NCBI GenBank assembly: GCA_022497155.1
Contig: MU385722.1
Location: 310,001-374,000, forward strand
Length of the DNA: 64,000 bases
Direction: 5' to 3'
DNA from: Whalleya microplaca
Lineage: Eukaryota > Ascomycota > Sordariomycetes > Xylariales > Xylariaceae
Part shown: piece after piece, positions 10,613 through 22,274 of the stretch
Numbering within the stretch: the first letter of the stretch is position 1
How the letters are laid out: each line of letters starts with the position of its first letter
The notes under the pieces: model-generated
What the model was told of the DNA's origin: nothing
Seen by the model: the letters and a program-made list of their open reading frames with translations, nothing else
Databases searched by the model: none
Position numbers and translations under genes: made by a program

Positions 10613-11608
10613 ATGTCTGCGACAACAGCACCAACAGGGGGTCTGACCCCGGAGCAACTCGCAGCCTTCGAGCGAGACGGCTACCTGATCATCCCCAACG
10701 CGCTCCCGCCCACGACCGTGCAGGCGCTCCTGGCCGAAACCCACACGCTGCTCGACACGTTCCCGCTGTCCGACCACCCGATGACCAAGTTCAGCACGGG
10801 CGAGAAGTCCGCGCACGTGGGGGACGCGTACTTCCTGGACTCGGGCGACAAGATCCGCTTCTTCTTCGAGGAGGACGCGTTCGACGCCGCCACGGGCTCG
10901 CTGACCACACCCAAGGCCCGCGCCATCAACAAGATCGGTCACTACCTGCACGCGCTGTCCCCGCCCTTCGCCTCCCTGCTCGACCCGGCGCGGAACCCAG
11001 ACCTCCTGGGCGCGGGCACGGCGGCGGGCAGGCGGGAGAGCCACCCGGCCGCCGTGGCGCGCGCGCTCGGGTTCAGGGATCCCAGGTGTCTGCAGAGCAT
11101 GGTCATCTGCAAGCAGCCGGAGATCGGCGGCGCCGTGCCGCCGCACCAGGACAGCACGTTCCTGTACACGGACCCGCCGAGCGCCGTCGGCTTCTGGTAC
11201 GCGCTCGAGGACGCGACGGCCGAGAACGGATGTCTGAGTTTCCTGCCGGGGAGCCATCGGTGGGCGCCCGTGCGCCAGCGCTTCGTGCGCGCGGCAGGGG
11301 GCGGCGGGACCGAGTTTGCGGAGAATGAGGGTGCGAGGTTCCCCGTGGGTGATGGGTACGGGGAGAAGAAGGCTGCTGCTGAGAATGGAGAGGGTGGGGA
11401 AGAGGGCGAGTACAAGATGGGTGAGGTGAAGGCTGGGTCTTTGGTCTTGATACATGGTAATTTGCTGCATAAGAGTGAAAAGAACTTAAGTCAAAAGGGG
11501 CGGATCATCTACACGTTCCATGTTATCGAGGGAGAAGGTACAACATATGATGAGCGGAACTGGCTCCAACCACCTGCCGAGGGGTTCACAAAGCTATTTA
11601 GGGATTAG
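10613..11608 (+). CDS. Phytanoyl-CoA dioxygenase family protein (PhyH/PHYHD1-like)
   Basis: This single-exon gene encodes 331 residues of the Fe(II)/2-oxoglutarate-dependent PhyH fold. The N-terminus FERDGYLIIPNALPP is the usual family opening. The iron ligands are visible as the HxD in VPPHQDSTFLY (residues about 180-190) and the distal His in LVLIHGNLLHKSEKN; the 2-oxoglutarate-binding Arg is probably the one in KGRIIYTFHV. WYALEDATAENGCLSFLPGSH matches the central PhyH block and is closer to PHYHD1 proteins than to the peroxisomal phytanoyl-CoA enzyme. A Glu/Gly-rich loop (about 265-285) is inserted before the distal His. The substrate cannot be told from sequence. No peroxisomal targeting tripeptide is present: the C-terminus is LFRD. 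Confidence 0.9.
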   Translation: MSATTAPTGGLTPEQLAAFERDGYLIIPNALPPTTVQALLAETHTLLDTFPLSDHPMTKFSTGEKSAHVGDAYFLDSGDKIRFFFEEDAFDAATGSLTTPKARAINKIGHYLHALSPPFASLLDPARNPDLLGAGTAAGRRESHPAAVARALGFRDPRCLQSMVICKQPEIGGAVPPHQDSTFLYTDPPSAVGFWYALEDATAENGCLSFLPGSHRWAPVRQRFVRAAGGGGTEFAENEGARFPVGDGYGEKKAAAENGEGGEEGEYKMGEVKAGSLVLIHGNLLHKSEKNLSQKGRIIYTFHVIEGEGTTYDERNWLQPPAEGFTKLFRD

Positions 11609-13385
11609 GGGGTTGGAAGCTGTAAACTATGTTATAAGATCATTTGGGTTGTAGTGTAAGGGAATACAGATTGTACGGCGATTGGAACTAAAAGAGGCCT
11701 ATCACATTAATCACTATCGTAATATGCTTTTAAAATACTCTGATTGTTGTCTATGACTCCCTCCGGGTTCGATACCTACCACATGGACCTTTTTGCTATC
11801 ATCGAGAACCTCGTTAGCGATGAAGCGTCCGTATGTGGAAGAGGTACGCTGCAAAGGCATCAAGGCTCACGTTCTAAATGTACTAGTATAGGACCATAGG
11901 TAGTTTGAGTGGGAGCTAGGGGAACAGCCCGAAACGGCCTAGGGGTGCGGAGATGGGCTATATATATATGCTAAAGGTGGTATTGTGTGGAGATTAGGCG
12001 ACACCTGCGGCTTGTGTCATCTAGGGTTGATCGAGGGCGAGGATAGATAACCAAAGGCAAGATCCTCGTGAGGTGGTTTCTATATTCGTTTAGAGGAATA
12101 ACTATACCTTACCCGACCGCTGCTCAACGGAGGCCAAGAGGCATGGATGCTTAGATGCTTACAAGGTAAAACTGATGATGGGTAATATACTACGCCTTTG
12201 AGCAATACCTAGTTGTGTGAATATAGAGAGGTAACCTTTAGTCTAGATATATATATATCTATATATCTATATATCTATAGTACCATGAGCGGTGAATGCG
12301 ATTCTAGAAGTGTAGCTAGACTTCGTGGTAGACTATACCATGGTCTTACACTAGCTTGGATGAAGCTACCCAGAGCATATTGATCTTCCATGCTACTTGC
12401 AACATCCTATGAAAGTCAGACTCTTTATATAAGCGTACGTAAATCAGACAACTCACACCACACCACAACACCTTAGCTCACCCACTACTCAAGCAGAGAC
12501 TCCTACATCACTATATCACTACACCACTATATCACTACATCCCTATATCACTACGTCACTATACTACTATTCACTACTCACGATTCACTTTCATTCAGCA
12601 GGCACAGAACACAAAAACAGTCTTTTCTTTTTTCCATGCAATAGACATTCGTATTTTCCCTATGGACCAGAGACCTAGCAACCGCAGCGCGCGGGGCCGC
12701 ATGTAATGAACCGTCTGTCCGTCTGCGTACCTAATCACGGGCCAGGCAGAGAACACCGCACCGCACCGCACGGGGGAGGAATGGGGGCACAGGTGCGGAG
12801 ACAGGGGGCAGGAGTAGGGCAGGGCCAAGAAATGGCTCTGAGATCCTCCCAGTAGACGGATGACCCATGCGTTGCGGTAACAGTAACAACAGCAACAGCA
12901 GTATCCGCAGAGAAACTAATCCGATCTCCACAAAAACCGAGAGTGAGGGGGACGGACGGGCCAACAACAACAACCTAATTAACCCCTTGGCCATGTTTCT
13001 TGCTTTCTCTCTTTCTTTTCTGAGTCTGGAAAAAAAGAAAAAATCCGCAGTAATAGTATGCAACGAAGAAGTAGTAGTAATGTTTTATGAGTACAAAGGC
13101 AGATGACCGGTCGATTCGGGGGGGGAGGGGTGTGTGTGTGTGTGGCATCTGCGTCGACAACAGTTTGGTGGTGGCGAGGACAAGGATGAGGATGAGGGTA
13201 TGAGGAGTCGAGCTGTGACGACAGCAGTCATCAAAAAGGGTTCTTCTCATGGAACAGTAGTAGTCGCTCTCCCTTCCAGAGCATTTTCCAATCCGAGAAG
13301 AGTCCATGGCGGGTGGTTGTGTGGGTGATTACGTGCGATTCCAGGGCAGGAGTCCACGCCCAATAGTGCAACGCTCTTGCACCCT
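11609..13385. other. Convergent intergenic region with simple repeats
   Basis: These 1.8 kb lie between the 3' ends of the dioxygenase and HRP1 genes. They hold an AT/CTATATAT microsatellite (about 12245-12280), a degenerate CACTATATCACTA repeat (about 12505-12583), a short CACCG repeat near 12755 and a GT run near 13132. No gene or RNA could be supported. Confidence 0.5.
12505..12583. repeat. Degenerate tandem repeat, CACTATATCACTA-like unit
   Basis: Imperfect copies of a unit reading about CACTATATCACTACA follow each other for nearly 80 bp, with one interruption (CCCTATATC). It is non-coding minisatellite-like sequence downstream of an AT-rich microsatellite. Confidence 0.7.
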
Positions 13386-16300
13386 CTAGCGTCCGTACGG
13401 ATGGAATCCCCGACTAGACCCCCGCCCACCGCCGCGGTAGTTCGCGCCGGGCTTGCCGGCGTTCTTGGGGCCCGTGGGCGCGTTGGCCGGGGGCGCGTTA
13501 TTGGGGTCGCCGGGGCCGGGGCTCTGAGAGTGTCCGCCACCACCTCTCCGATGGAAGCCCCCGCGTCCTCCGCCGCCTCCCTGGTTGAAGTTGGGCTGCG
13601 GGACGTCGTCGTACATGCCCTCCCACGACGTCGGATCGCCGCCGCCGACGTTGGCGTTGGCGCCGTAGCCTTGGTTGTATCCACCGCCGCCGCCACGACC
13701 GCCGCGTCGGCCGCCGCCGCCGCCGCCGCCGCGCTGGTTGAACATCTGCGGCTGGTTGTTGAAGTCGCCGAAGCCCTGGTCCGCGCCGCCCTGGCCCTGG
13801 CCTGCGCCGCCGCCGCCGTTGGCCATCATCTGCTGTTGCATCTGCTGCTGCATCTGCTGCAGCAGGGCCGGGTTCATGTTCGCCATGCCCGCCATGGCGC
13901 TGTTCGGTGAGTTCTGGCCGCCGCCCTGCGCCATCTGTTGCATCTGTTGCATCTGCTGCACCTGCAACATCTGCATCATGGCCGGGGTCATGCCGCCCAT
14001 GCCCATCCCTCTGTTCATGGCCATTTGCTGCTGCATCATGGACATGTACCGTTGCATGTTTTGCATGTACTGGGCCATGACCTGGGGCGTCATGCCTCCT
14101 TGGCCCATCTGGCTGGCCATCTGGTTCTGGTTTGCGTTCGGCTCCTCGATGGGGCCCTTCCTGCCGAATTTGCCACCGCCGCCGCCGCCACCGCCTCCGC
14201 GTCTCGAGACGTCTTCCTCCTCTCGCATGTTACCTCTCGGCTGGGCCTTCTTAACCTCGATCGGCTTGCCATGGATCTCTAAGTGAGTGCTTAGGCAAGC
14301 GTCGACCCCAGCTTCACTCTCAAATGTAACAAATCCGAAGCCTCTGGGCCGTCCGGTGTCTTTGTCCATCATTAGAGTGGCATCGACAACACGCCCAAAC
14401 TGAGCGAAATAGTCCTTGAACTCCGGCTCGGTGGTATCCTGACTGACGCCTCCTACGAAAATCTTACTAGTCTTCTCTTGCTCATCGCGCGGGATAGCCC
14501 GTTTAGGGTCGATCTAATCGGAGGGCATTAGTAACTTGGACCTGCATGCATAGCTAGCCAAAGTCAAGGCGGATCTTACAATCTTTCCATCCAGGAAGTG
14601 TTCCTTGACCATAACAATGTTCACCGTCTTGGGGTCCTTGAAGGTAAGAAACCCAAAGCCACGCGATCTTCCCGTGGCGCCGTCTCTCATCACGGTGCAC
14701 TCGGTCACGTCTCCATATTGCGAAAAATAATCGCGCAGGGACTCTATCGCAGGAATTAGTGCTAGTCTAGGGATGAAAATATCTTGTTGAGTTCTTACGA
14801 TCTGTTGTTTCCCAATTCAATCCGCCAATGAACATTTTCCTACCGAAAATCCATGATTAGTCCAACTTTCTATCTTAAATAGTGGCAACGGGTGAAGAGG
14901 GGGTGAGATGGTCATAACAAGCCAGGATATGCAGTTTGAAGGATGTTATTGCCGGGTCGGCAAACATGTTGGCCGGCTTAATCGTGAGTATATCATAGTA
15001 GTGATAAAGCGCAACAACATGGGCCCAGGTAGCGAACTCTCGGACCTTGCATGTTTACCGTCTATGCGCTCAGCCACCGGGCTAGCACTCCCAGGTTGGG
15101 AAATAGGCGAGGATTTCACTGAAATACTTTCACCAGCTTCAGACCTTTCGCTATCATCAGAGGGAAAGGGAATGTAATCCTCCTCTTGACTCCTAGGCCC
15201 ATCCATGGCGTGTGGTTGGCGTATTTTGTAGTAATTCAGATGAGGTAGGGATGGATGCATGGGCCAGATAGTAAGATCCGACGAGCAAGCTACAGACAGC
15301 ACTGCTCACGGCAAGAGACTAACGTAGCAGAGGAGGTCTGAAATGTTGTCGATTGTTTTTGTACTCGTGATTTTTCTTTTTCTGATGCTACCGTCAAAGC
15401 TAGGTCATGGCCTCGAGCGCTATTCGCTGCCAAATCGTCTTGTTACAGCCCTCAGAGGAACATATCCTTGGTTGAGCTTTATGAGCCTATCTCTGACGAA
15501 CGGCTATGGAAGGCAGTAATAGTGTACTCTGTACTGACTATGGCCGAATTTTATCGTAGGTTTTTCTTTTTCAGGTAAGAAGAGTGACTCCTTCTTCGAC
15601 TTCAGCTTCTCTTTTAATCTTGTCCCTGCGATGTACCACTAATAGTTCGGATGGCCGGAGTGTTTTTTCATCTGGCCCTGCATTCGAACGTCTGACCGAC
15701 TTGGCAGGAGCACCATCACCAGATCTTTTTCCTTCGGAGACTATAGCCACCCAAAAAAGTTCCGACTCTTGCCCAAAGCCCTCCCGGTCTGATTTGATAC
15801 CCAGGGTACTAAAGCACATATTCTTTTCATCGACAAAGCAATTCCTAAGCAATATGTCCCCAGGTTTGGAGCACGTTCCAGACCTTACACCCGATCTGAC
15901 TGAAGGGAGAGCGAGTTCAATGCCAACCTCAGATGGGTTGACCAGCTGCATATCGAGTGTGAAGTAATAAAAGAGAAAATTCGAACAAATAAAATGACTT
16001 ACCCGTCCTCCTTAGCACTCGGTCCTCTAGCGGAGCTGTTGTAGGTAGGAGTAGAAACTTCTTGCTGGGGCGGTGCGGATCCAGAGAAGCCCTGACCATT
16101 ACCTAGATTGAAATCTACATCATCGTCGTCATCGTAGGCATCCTCGGGATAATCGTCGCCGTAGCCGTTCTCTTCAGCCGCAGGAGCCGTATCCATCGGC
16201 GTTTGATCGACCTCGGGTTGACCGGCTGGCTCGAAGGAGGGCTGGGGCTTTGATGGAGCGGGAGCGGGAGCGGGAGCAGCATGGGCGGGAGCAGATGCCT

Positions 16301-16489
16301 GGGCCGGTGCGACAGCGCCTTCGTTGTCATCGTACCTGTGAGCGGTCAGCAAGCTTGTGACGAGTGTATATAGGAAGCGAAAGCGGTACAATGACAGCTA
16401 AAGGCGATGCCACAGTGAATGATATGTCAGTCAGTCTGCACTTACAGGTCATCGAAGAGATCATCCTCGAAATTCTCCGGGTCTGCCAT
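13386..16489 (-). CDS. HRP1: hnRNP-type RNA-binding protein Hrp1 (two RRMs, M/Q/G-rich tail)
   Basis: Hrp1 is a nuclear-cytoplasmic shuttling protein of cleavage factor I that binds pre-mRNA 3' ends. Exons 16446-16489, 16003-16335, 14799-14839, 14580-14743 and 13386-14513 join in phase to 569 residues. The N-terminus (MADPENFEDDLFDDLYDD) is acidic and Ala/Pro-rich. RRM1 (about 127-200) shows KMFIGGLNW and GRSRGFGFLTF; RRM2 (about 212-285) shows KIFVGGVSQDTT and GRPRGFGFVTF, so both RNP2/RNP1 pairs are intact. The tail is prion-like: Met/Gln runs, then RGG/GGG segments, ending GFHPYGR. Intron 2 (14840-16002) is 1163 nt, about ten times the local norm, and contains open frames. Retaining it would stop translation at once (GGG-TAA at the donor), leaving a 126-residue N-terminal piece. 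Confidence 0.93.
15571..15951 (-). other. 126-codon open frame inside the long HRP1 intron (status unclear)
   Basis: An ATG-started frame of 126 codons sits in sense orientation within HRP1 intron 2. Its translation is mixed and charged (for example DILLRNCFVDEKNMCF and KIKREAEVEEG) rather than low-complexity. The opposite strand is also open over nearly the same interval (15584-15967), so the openness may be chance. A second ATG-started frame (14946-15207) encodes an acidic, Ser-rich peptide beginning MDGPRSQEEDYIPFP. These could be alternative exons, a nested gene or intronic noise. No family was recognised. Confidence 0.3.
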
Positions 16490-17743
16490 GATGAAGAACT
16501 GGCTGGACTGGGTAGATGGTGTGGAAAGGACTCGAGATGGTGGACAGATTGACTTAGATTCGACAAGTCACGGGAGTGTCTCGTCTGTTATTCAGCTGCA
16601 AGTGAAAATAACTTGTCACGCAGAAAGAACTATGTAAATCATGCACACATGGAAAAGTTGAGATTGACAAGAAGAAGGAAAGGAAAAGGCATGGGATCCG
16701 ACCGGGCTGGAGAGTGAATGGGAAATGCTACTTGTGTAGATGCTGAGAGATGGTGAGGAGACCGCCGATAAAAAAGAATTGCAGCCTTCTAGGTTAATGA
16801 GGATGAGTCGCCTGAAGAGGTAGATTCCCTTGGGCCAATAAGGGACGCGAAAACGCGGCTAGCAGTGGGCAGGCCAGTGGACAAGCGCCTGGACCGTTTG
16901 ACTCGTCAGGGCGTTAGGACACGGACCTTCTACCCCGAAATTGACTAGATCACAGCGAAGTGCTCCGTGCGTGTAAGTCCCTATGTACCTCTTTACATTC
17001 AATGTTCTGACACTGTGGAGAATGATACCAGACATCTGGTGCACATGAAAGCCACACCTGTCGTTATCAGTTTGATAAGAAACCTATCATACACAGCTGT
17101 TACATGGTAGGTGGCCATCGAATGAGCTACACAGTATATCGAAACTACTCCTTTTCTCTTTGTACTTATATCATATGATTATTTTGGTGTTACTATTCAT
17201 TATTATTTTCATTTTTGTTATGACAGCTTCTACAGTTCAACAACACAAATTGTTCTTGTAACTGGGAAATCTACCTGTTAGTTTCTTACTTTGGATTGTG
17301 TGTGTCCCGCAGAGCTAGGAGAGCCTATTGGCTGAATGGGTGCGAGGCTAGTTCAGCACAGGCCATGATACAGAATGACTGACAATACCGGCTTACCTCA
17401 GCTGACAAGGTTCCATTGCTGAAACGTCCCCTTTGCTTTGGTCCCTTTGTCATCCCCACACTCCTGTGGCTGAAGCAGTGGCTTGACCACTCTGCTACAC
17501 TCAATCAATCTACGTAGCTCCGTATGTATGTATGTATGTACACAGGTACTTTGCTTTGCCTTGCCTTGCCTTGTCGAGGGGTACATACCTTAGACCGTGG
17601 CTCCATCATTATAGCTACTCACTTATGACTTTGCTATCCTGCCTGCATTTCCGGTCTTGGATCCTTCAATGGACCATCCGTACCTAACGAGAACAATGTG
17701 GACATAGCCATTCTCCCACCCAGTCCACCCAAGTCCTATTACC
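16490..17743. promoter_or_regulatory. Divergent promoter region of HRP1 and GYP1
   Basis: This 1254-bp region lies between two outward-reading genes. It includes a TATG/GTAT microsatellite (about 17522-17540) and a CCTTG repeat (about 17556-17573). No coding sequence was found. Confidence 0.4.
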
Positions 17744-19962
17744 ATGTTTACGTCCTCCGGGAGCGGCAAGAAGCCGCCTCAACAGGTAAGCTCTTCCAAT
17801 GTCTACATAACCTCCAAAAAGACTGTCGCCTGATCATTGATCTGATCGTTGACCATGACGTAGGAAATGGTCCAAGTCGGTATGTCCAATTGCTATTGCT
17901 TGCATTGCCTTGGTCTTCAATACTATATATACCGATGCGCTCAGCCTGGCGCTTATTGACATGAAACAAGACCTGTGGCTAATATGTGTCGCCGCCCTGG
18001 ACAGACAGATCTGAGTAAGTCGCATACATACGCACCCGCTGTCCCTTGTCGGGTGAGGTCCCCGCCTTGACTGTTGCGACGACTAAGGCCAAATTAGATC
18101 GGCGTCGCCCTTCTGGCGGACGCAGAGAGAGGGCACTCCGAAGAGGACGGGTCGAGATCCGAATCTCGTAGTTGGAGCCGCCTATTCTCATGCCGATATG
18201 CTTAACTTGTGAGCCTCTCAGTCGCTTCGATATGCTCTGCTGCCTTGGTCGCTAACTTACTGCCACCCAGGAATGTGTCCGGCTCCTCATCACGACCGAG
18301 AACGCCTCCGTCTTCGACCTCGCAGAGAATCCGCACCAGCGACGTTAGCACCCCACCACCCAGATCCTCATCCGGCTTGTCTTCTCCACCCTTGAAGTCT
18401 TATTTCAACTTCCTGTCCACTACGAATGAAGATTGGAATGTCGATGATCCCGAGGGACCTGAGGGGGAAGATGTGTTTGGGTACGAAGACGACGACGGCG
18501 ACGAGTTTGGATTGCCAAGTTTGTCGAATATGAAGCGAAAATCCCAGCGCATGGCCGCTGCTCAGGGTGGCATAGCTTCGCATGCTCCTCATCCAACGCC
18601 TCTCGAAACGGCTCTTGGCTTCTCTCAACGACGTTATTCAGATAGCGCCGACATCGCTATCGAACGACCTGCACCTGCCTACCCAGTGCCGAAGAAGAGC
18701 GAAGGGAAGATTCTGAGGCCGCAATACAAAGAGATTCTCAAAGGTAGGCTTCACGCTCTCTCACGCATAGTCCCTGCAGCTTATTTTGTATAGACCCGGC
18801 CAATGCGCTACATCTCATCGACCACCCCCCTATACCATCCAACGCTACTGCAAAGGAAATCGACGCTTTAAACTCCCGCGTAACAAAGATCAACAAATTC
18901 AAGAAGATCCTTCAGGCCACCACAATTCCGTTGATGGAACTAAGGGCCGTAGCATGGGGTGGTGTCCCTCAAGAAGTTCGGGCTATGACCTGGCAACTTC
19001 TGTTGAGTTATCTACCTACGAGCAGTGAAAGGCGTGTCGCTACCTTGGAACGAAAACGCAAAGAATATCTCGATGGTGTGCGACAAGCTTTTGAACGAGG
19101 TGGAACCAACCCTTCCACAAGCGGCCGATCGAGAGGCCTTGATGAAGCAATATGGCACCAGATCAGTATAGACGTACCCAGAACCAACCCTCACATCGAG
19201 CTCTACAGTTACGAGGCGACACAACGGTCTTTGGAGCGAATATTGTACGTCTGGGCCATTCGACACCCGGCAAGTGGCTACGTACAAGGGATCAACGACT
19301 TAGTGACTCCCTTCTGGCAAGTATTCCTGGGTACTTATATCACCGACTGCAACATAGAAAGCGGCATGGACCCTGGACAACTACCTAAAGCAGTGCTCGA
19401 TGCGGTAGAAGCCGATTCGTTCTGGTGCTTGACAAAGTTACTTGACGGAATACAGGATCATTACATTGTTGCCCAGCCGGGCATTCAGCGGCAAGTTGCT
19501 GCGCTTCGAGATCTTACTGCTAGGATCGATGAAGGACTTGCAAAGCACTTTGAAAACGAACACGTCGAGTTCATCCAGTTTAGCTTCCGCTGGATGAACT
19601 GTCTTCTCATGAGAGAGATTAGTGTTAGAAACACTATCCGGATGTGGGATACTTATCTGGTATGAATCCCCGTGTTTATTCGTGATCAATTTGCTGATTG
19701 TATCCAGGCCGAAGAGCAAGGTTTCTCGGAATTTCACTTATACGTGTGCGCGGCATTCCTCGTTAAGTGGTCAGCCAAGCTGGTAAAGATGGATTTCCAG
19801 GAAATCATGATGTTTCTACAAGCGCTTCCCACGCGAGAGTGGACCGAGAAGGACATCGAGCTTCTACTTAGCGAAGCTTATATCTGGCAAAGCCTATTCA
19901 AGAACTCGTCTGCCCATCTCAGAGGCGGCCCTAGTCGGGCCCCGTCAAACCTGCAATTATGA
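17744..19962 (+). CDS. GYP1: Rab GTPase-activating protein, TBC domain (Gyp1/TBC1D22 type)
   Basis: Gyp1 stimulates GTP hydrolysis by Ypt1/Rab1-class GTPases at the Golgi. The model has six exons: 17744-17785, 17864-17879, 18005-18014, 18271-18743, 18794-19659 and 19708-19962, all joining in phase to 553 residues. Exons 2 and 3 are only 16 and 10 nt; they are supported by good donors (GTATGT, GTAAGT) and phase, but are the least certain part. The N-terminal 220 residues are Ser/Pro-rich and disordered. The TBC domain (about 225-530) has the arginine finger in SIDVPRTNP and the glutamine finger in GYVQGINDL, so it should be active. Further TBC blocks are FRWMNCLLMREI and WDTYLAEEQGFSEFHLYVC, the latter formed across the last intron. 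The start ATG has A at -3. Confidence 0.9.
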
Positions 19963-21128
19963 GCAGAATAACGAAAGACGCTTTAGCGCATACGACATGC
20001 TGCATCCACAGTGCAGCGTGATCAATCATAGCCTTCAATAGCACGCACCTGCGGAATACGTTAGGAATATGCCCTGGGGCTTTGGTCCTAATTGAGAGGG
20101 TTTCGAAGCATCCAGGGCCAGCCGGTAACTGCTTCACCCCGACTCGCAGCCCCTACAACGGGTTGCCTTATAGGAGGAGGATATCACCTTTCAAGCAATG
20201 CAGCTGTGAAGGGAAAAAAATTCGGGCCGTTGCAAAGTCAATGGACGACTCGCAACCTGTTTTCTGGTAAAATGGCGTTATAGCTAGGTTCCTACCGGCG
20301 ACCCAGCTCGATCACAACAACCTCCAAGGGCGTTTGAAACAGCGCCTATCTCCCATTGCCCGTTGCCCATCAGCAGGGCATTCCTTGACATGGGAGACGC
20401 GAAACGACGCTTCGATGGCGTGAATCTATTCCTGAACCTGAGCATAATAAGCGTATTATGCCCATCATCACCACCACCATGATATCAATCCGCTAACGCA
20501 AGCAAATTTCCCCGATGCAAAGCTTCTAACTGACCCATCGGGGGAGGGAGTACTCCGGACGAGAGGGGAGAAGAGTTAGTAGTTATACGTATGTACGTAA
20601 AAAATAGGAGACATCTGCAGGCCTTGTAAGTGAATATTTATTCGCTTGGAATAAGTAGTGGGGTTGTCCCTGAATTGATATCATGTTGTATGTGCGTGGA
20701 TGAGTTCACTGTTGCTTTTGACAATGACTTGGTGACATTTCTGCAAGCACTGACGATGTGAGGTATGCTTCGAATGTGTGAACAAACAGCCATCATACAA
20801 TTATATTATCTTTATACATTATGAAGTATCGTATTGACTCGCACTCAGCTTACCTTCGAATCAGTTTCGAAGGCGCATCCGTAGCTGTTTATCAGAGCAG
20901 TAATATGTTCTACAAAGAGTTAAAGCCTGCCATGGGACCACAAGCATAAGAGCGAAGTTAACTCGTTTATGCCAGATATCTGAACTCAAGACATGTACAC
21001 ATAGTTCATCCACTTTCTAACAAGGACAATTTACAATCAGCAACTTGAAATACCAATCTGGATTGTATGGGAAGACTTTTAGCCCCTATCTACACTGCAC
21101 CACAGCCATTACACCTATTCGGACTCTT
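19963..21128. other. Convergent intergenic region, no gene seen
   Basis: These 1.17 kb lie between the 3' ends of GYP1 and the next hypothetical gene. Short frames lack any recognisable content. Presumably they hold both 3' UTRs. Confidence 0.4.
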
Positions 21129-22274
21129 CTACGGCGACGCCTCTATATGCTCCCTAAAAGTCATATCAAAGATATCCCGCTTATCGTCGTGTCCATCGTA
21201 CATCCTAAACGCCGAGGGCAGCAGCTCCTGCACGCTCTCCTGCTGCTGCGGGCTCCAGACGTTCCACTCGCCCGCCTCGTCATCGCCCTCGGTCCCGCTC
21301 TCGCTGTGCGTCAGCGTCGGCGGGTACCCGCTACTGGTGCTGAAGCACGACATGCCCGTGCCGCGGCGCGAGCCGAAGCCCGCCGGCGCCGCATGCGGCG
21401 TCTCCTCGTCGTCGTCCTCCTCCCTGACAAAACTCGTAGGCGTCTGCACCTCCACGAAGTCCTCGCCGACGAGATGCCCCGTCCCGCCCGCGTCCACCGA
21501 CTCCCACCACCGCGCCAGCTCGTCCGCCTCGTCCTCCTCGAACTGGCTGACGAGGTCGTGCTCCAGCGCGCCGAACGCCGTGATCTGCAGCGCCGTCCAG
21601 TCCGGCACGTCGAGGTCGAAGCTGCGCTTCGTGCCCTCCTCCGTCGGCGTCGCCAGCGGGCCCCCTCCCTCCAGCAGCCCGCCGTCCGCGGAAGGCTTCG
21701 CGAGCCGGATGGGGCCGTGCCGGAACGTCGGCATCGTCAGCGTGTGCGCCGGCGCCTGCAGGAACACGTAGATGCTCGTGTGCTCGCGCGAGTTGTGCTC
21801 CTGCCGCTGGTGGGTCGTCTCGTCGATCGTCGGGAGAGATACGTGCCGCTCCCGCTTGCTGCGCTGGTAGTACTGATACGACGCGTGGTGCTTCAGCAGC
21901 TTCCGCTTGCCCTGCGCCCAGAGGCTGGCGTCGCACTCGTCGTTGGGCGCGGCGGCGGCGGCGGCGGTGGTGGCGGTCGCCGCTGCCGCATCGCTGGTCG
22001 GCTTGTCTGGTGGGTGGAGGTGCAGCGGCGGGAGCGTGCGCGACTTGTATATTTCCGCGTCGCTGCCGTCGGGCGTCACGACCTCCCCGGCATCCTGCTT
22101 GTGGGCGGGTTTCGGGCTGAAGAAGTCGGACACCCTCTTCGAGAGGGGCCACCTGGATTTACGTGGTTCCGCCGCTTGCTTCTTGACGTAAGCCGGCGTG
22201 GACATTAATAATAAGACCTGAGAAGATGTTTCCTTGGTTTCTCTTGGTGAGCGTGTAGCTCCGATTCTCCCCAT
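21129..22274 (-). CDS. Hypothetical protein, 381 residues
   Basis: This is a long uninterrupted GC-rich frame with no recognised domain. The N-terminal part is basic (KKQAAEPRKSRWPLSKR) and followed by SDFFSPKPAHK, then an Ala/Thr-rich linker. A middle block has charged and aromatic residues (LLKHHASYQYYQRSKRERH, then FRHGPIRLAKPS). The C-terminal third is acidic (VSQFEEDEADELARWWESV). No signal peptide or membrane segment is visible, so a soluble, partly disordered protein is likely. An alternative start 23 codons in (22205, MSTPAYVKK) is equally plausible because both ATGs have T at -3. The opposite strand is also partly open because of GC bias, but this frame has the more protein-like composition. 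Confidence 0.65.
   Translation of the reverse strand: MGRIGATRSPRETKETSSQVLLLMSTPAYVKKQAAEPRKSRWPLSKRVSDFFSPKPAHKQDAGEVVTPDGSDAEIYKSRTLPPLHLHPPDKPTSDAAAATATTAAAAAAPNDECDASLWAQGKRKLLKHHASYQYYQRSKRERHVSLPTIDETTHQRQEHNSREHTSIYVFLQAPAHTLTMPTFRHGPIRLAKPSADGGLLEGGGPLATPTEEGTKRSFDLDVPDWTALQITAFGALEHDLVSQFEEDEADELARWWESVDAGGTGHLVGEDFVEVQTPTSFVREEDDDEETPHAAPAGFGSRRGTGMSCFSTSSGYPPTLTHSESGTEGDDEAGEWNVWSPQQQESVQELLPSAFRMYDGHDDKRDIFDMTFREHIEASP

Noticed and set aside
10604..11470. 288-codon frame antisense to the dioxygenase
   Set aside because: Arg/Ala-rich shadow of a GC-rich gene; the sense frame has clear PhyH motifs.
11761..11780. Box-B-like GGTTCGATACC, considered as a tRNA
   Set aside because: No paired T stem and no box A at a suitable distance upstream.
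13377..14286. Long plus-strand frames opposite HRP1 (Ala-, Cys- and His-rich)
   Set aside because: They mirror the Gly/Met/Gln codon bias of the HRP1 tail and have no independent support.
21045..22208. 387-codon plus-strand frame opposite the hypothetical gene at 21-22 kb
   Set aside because: Arg/Leu/Val-rich composition typical of an antisense shadow; the minus frame has a more normal composition.
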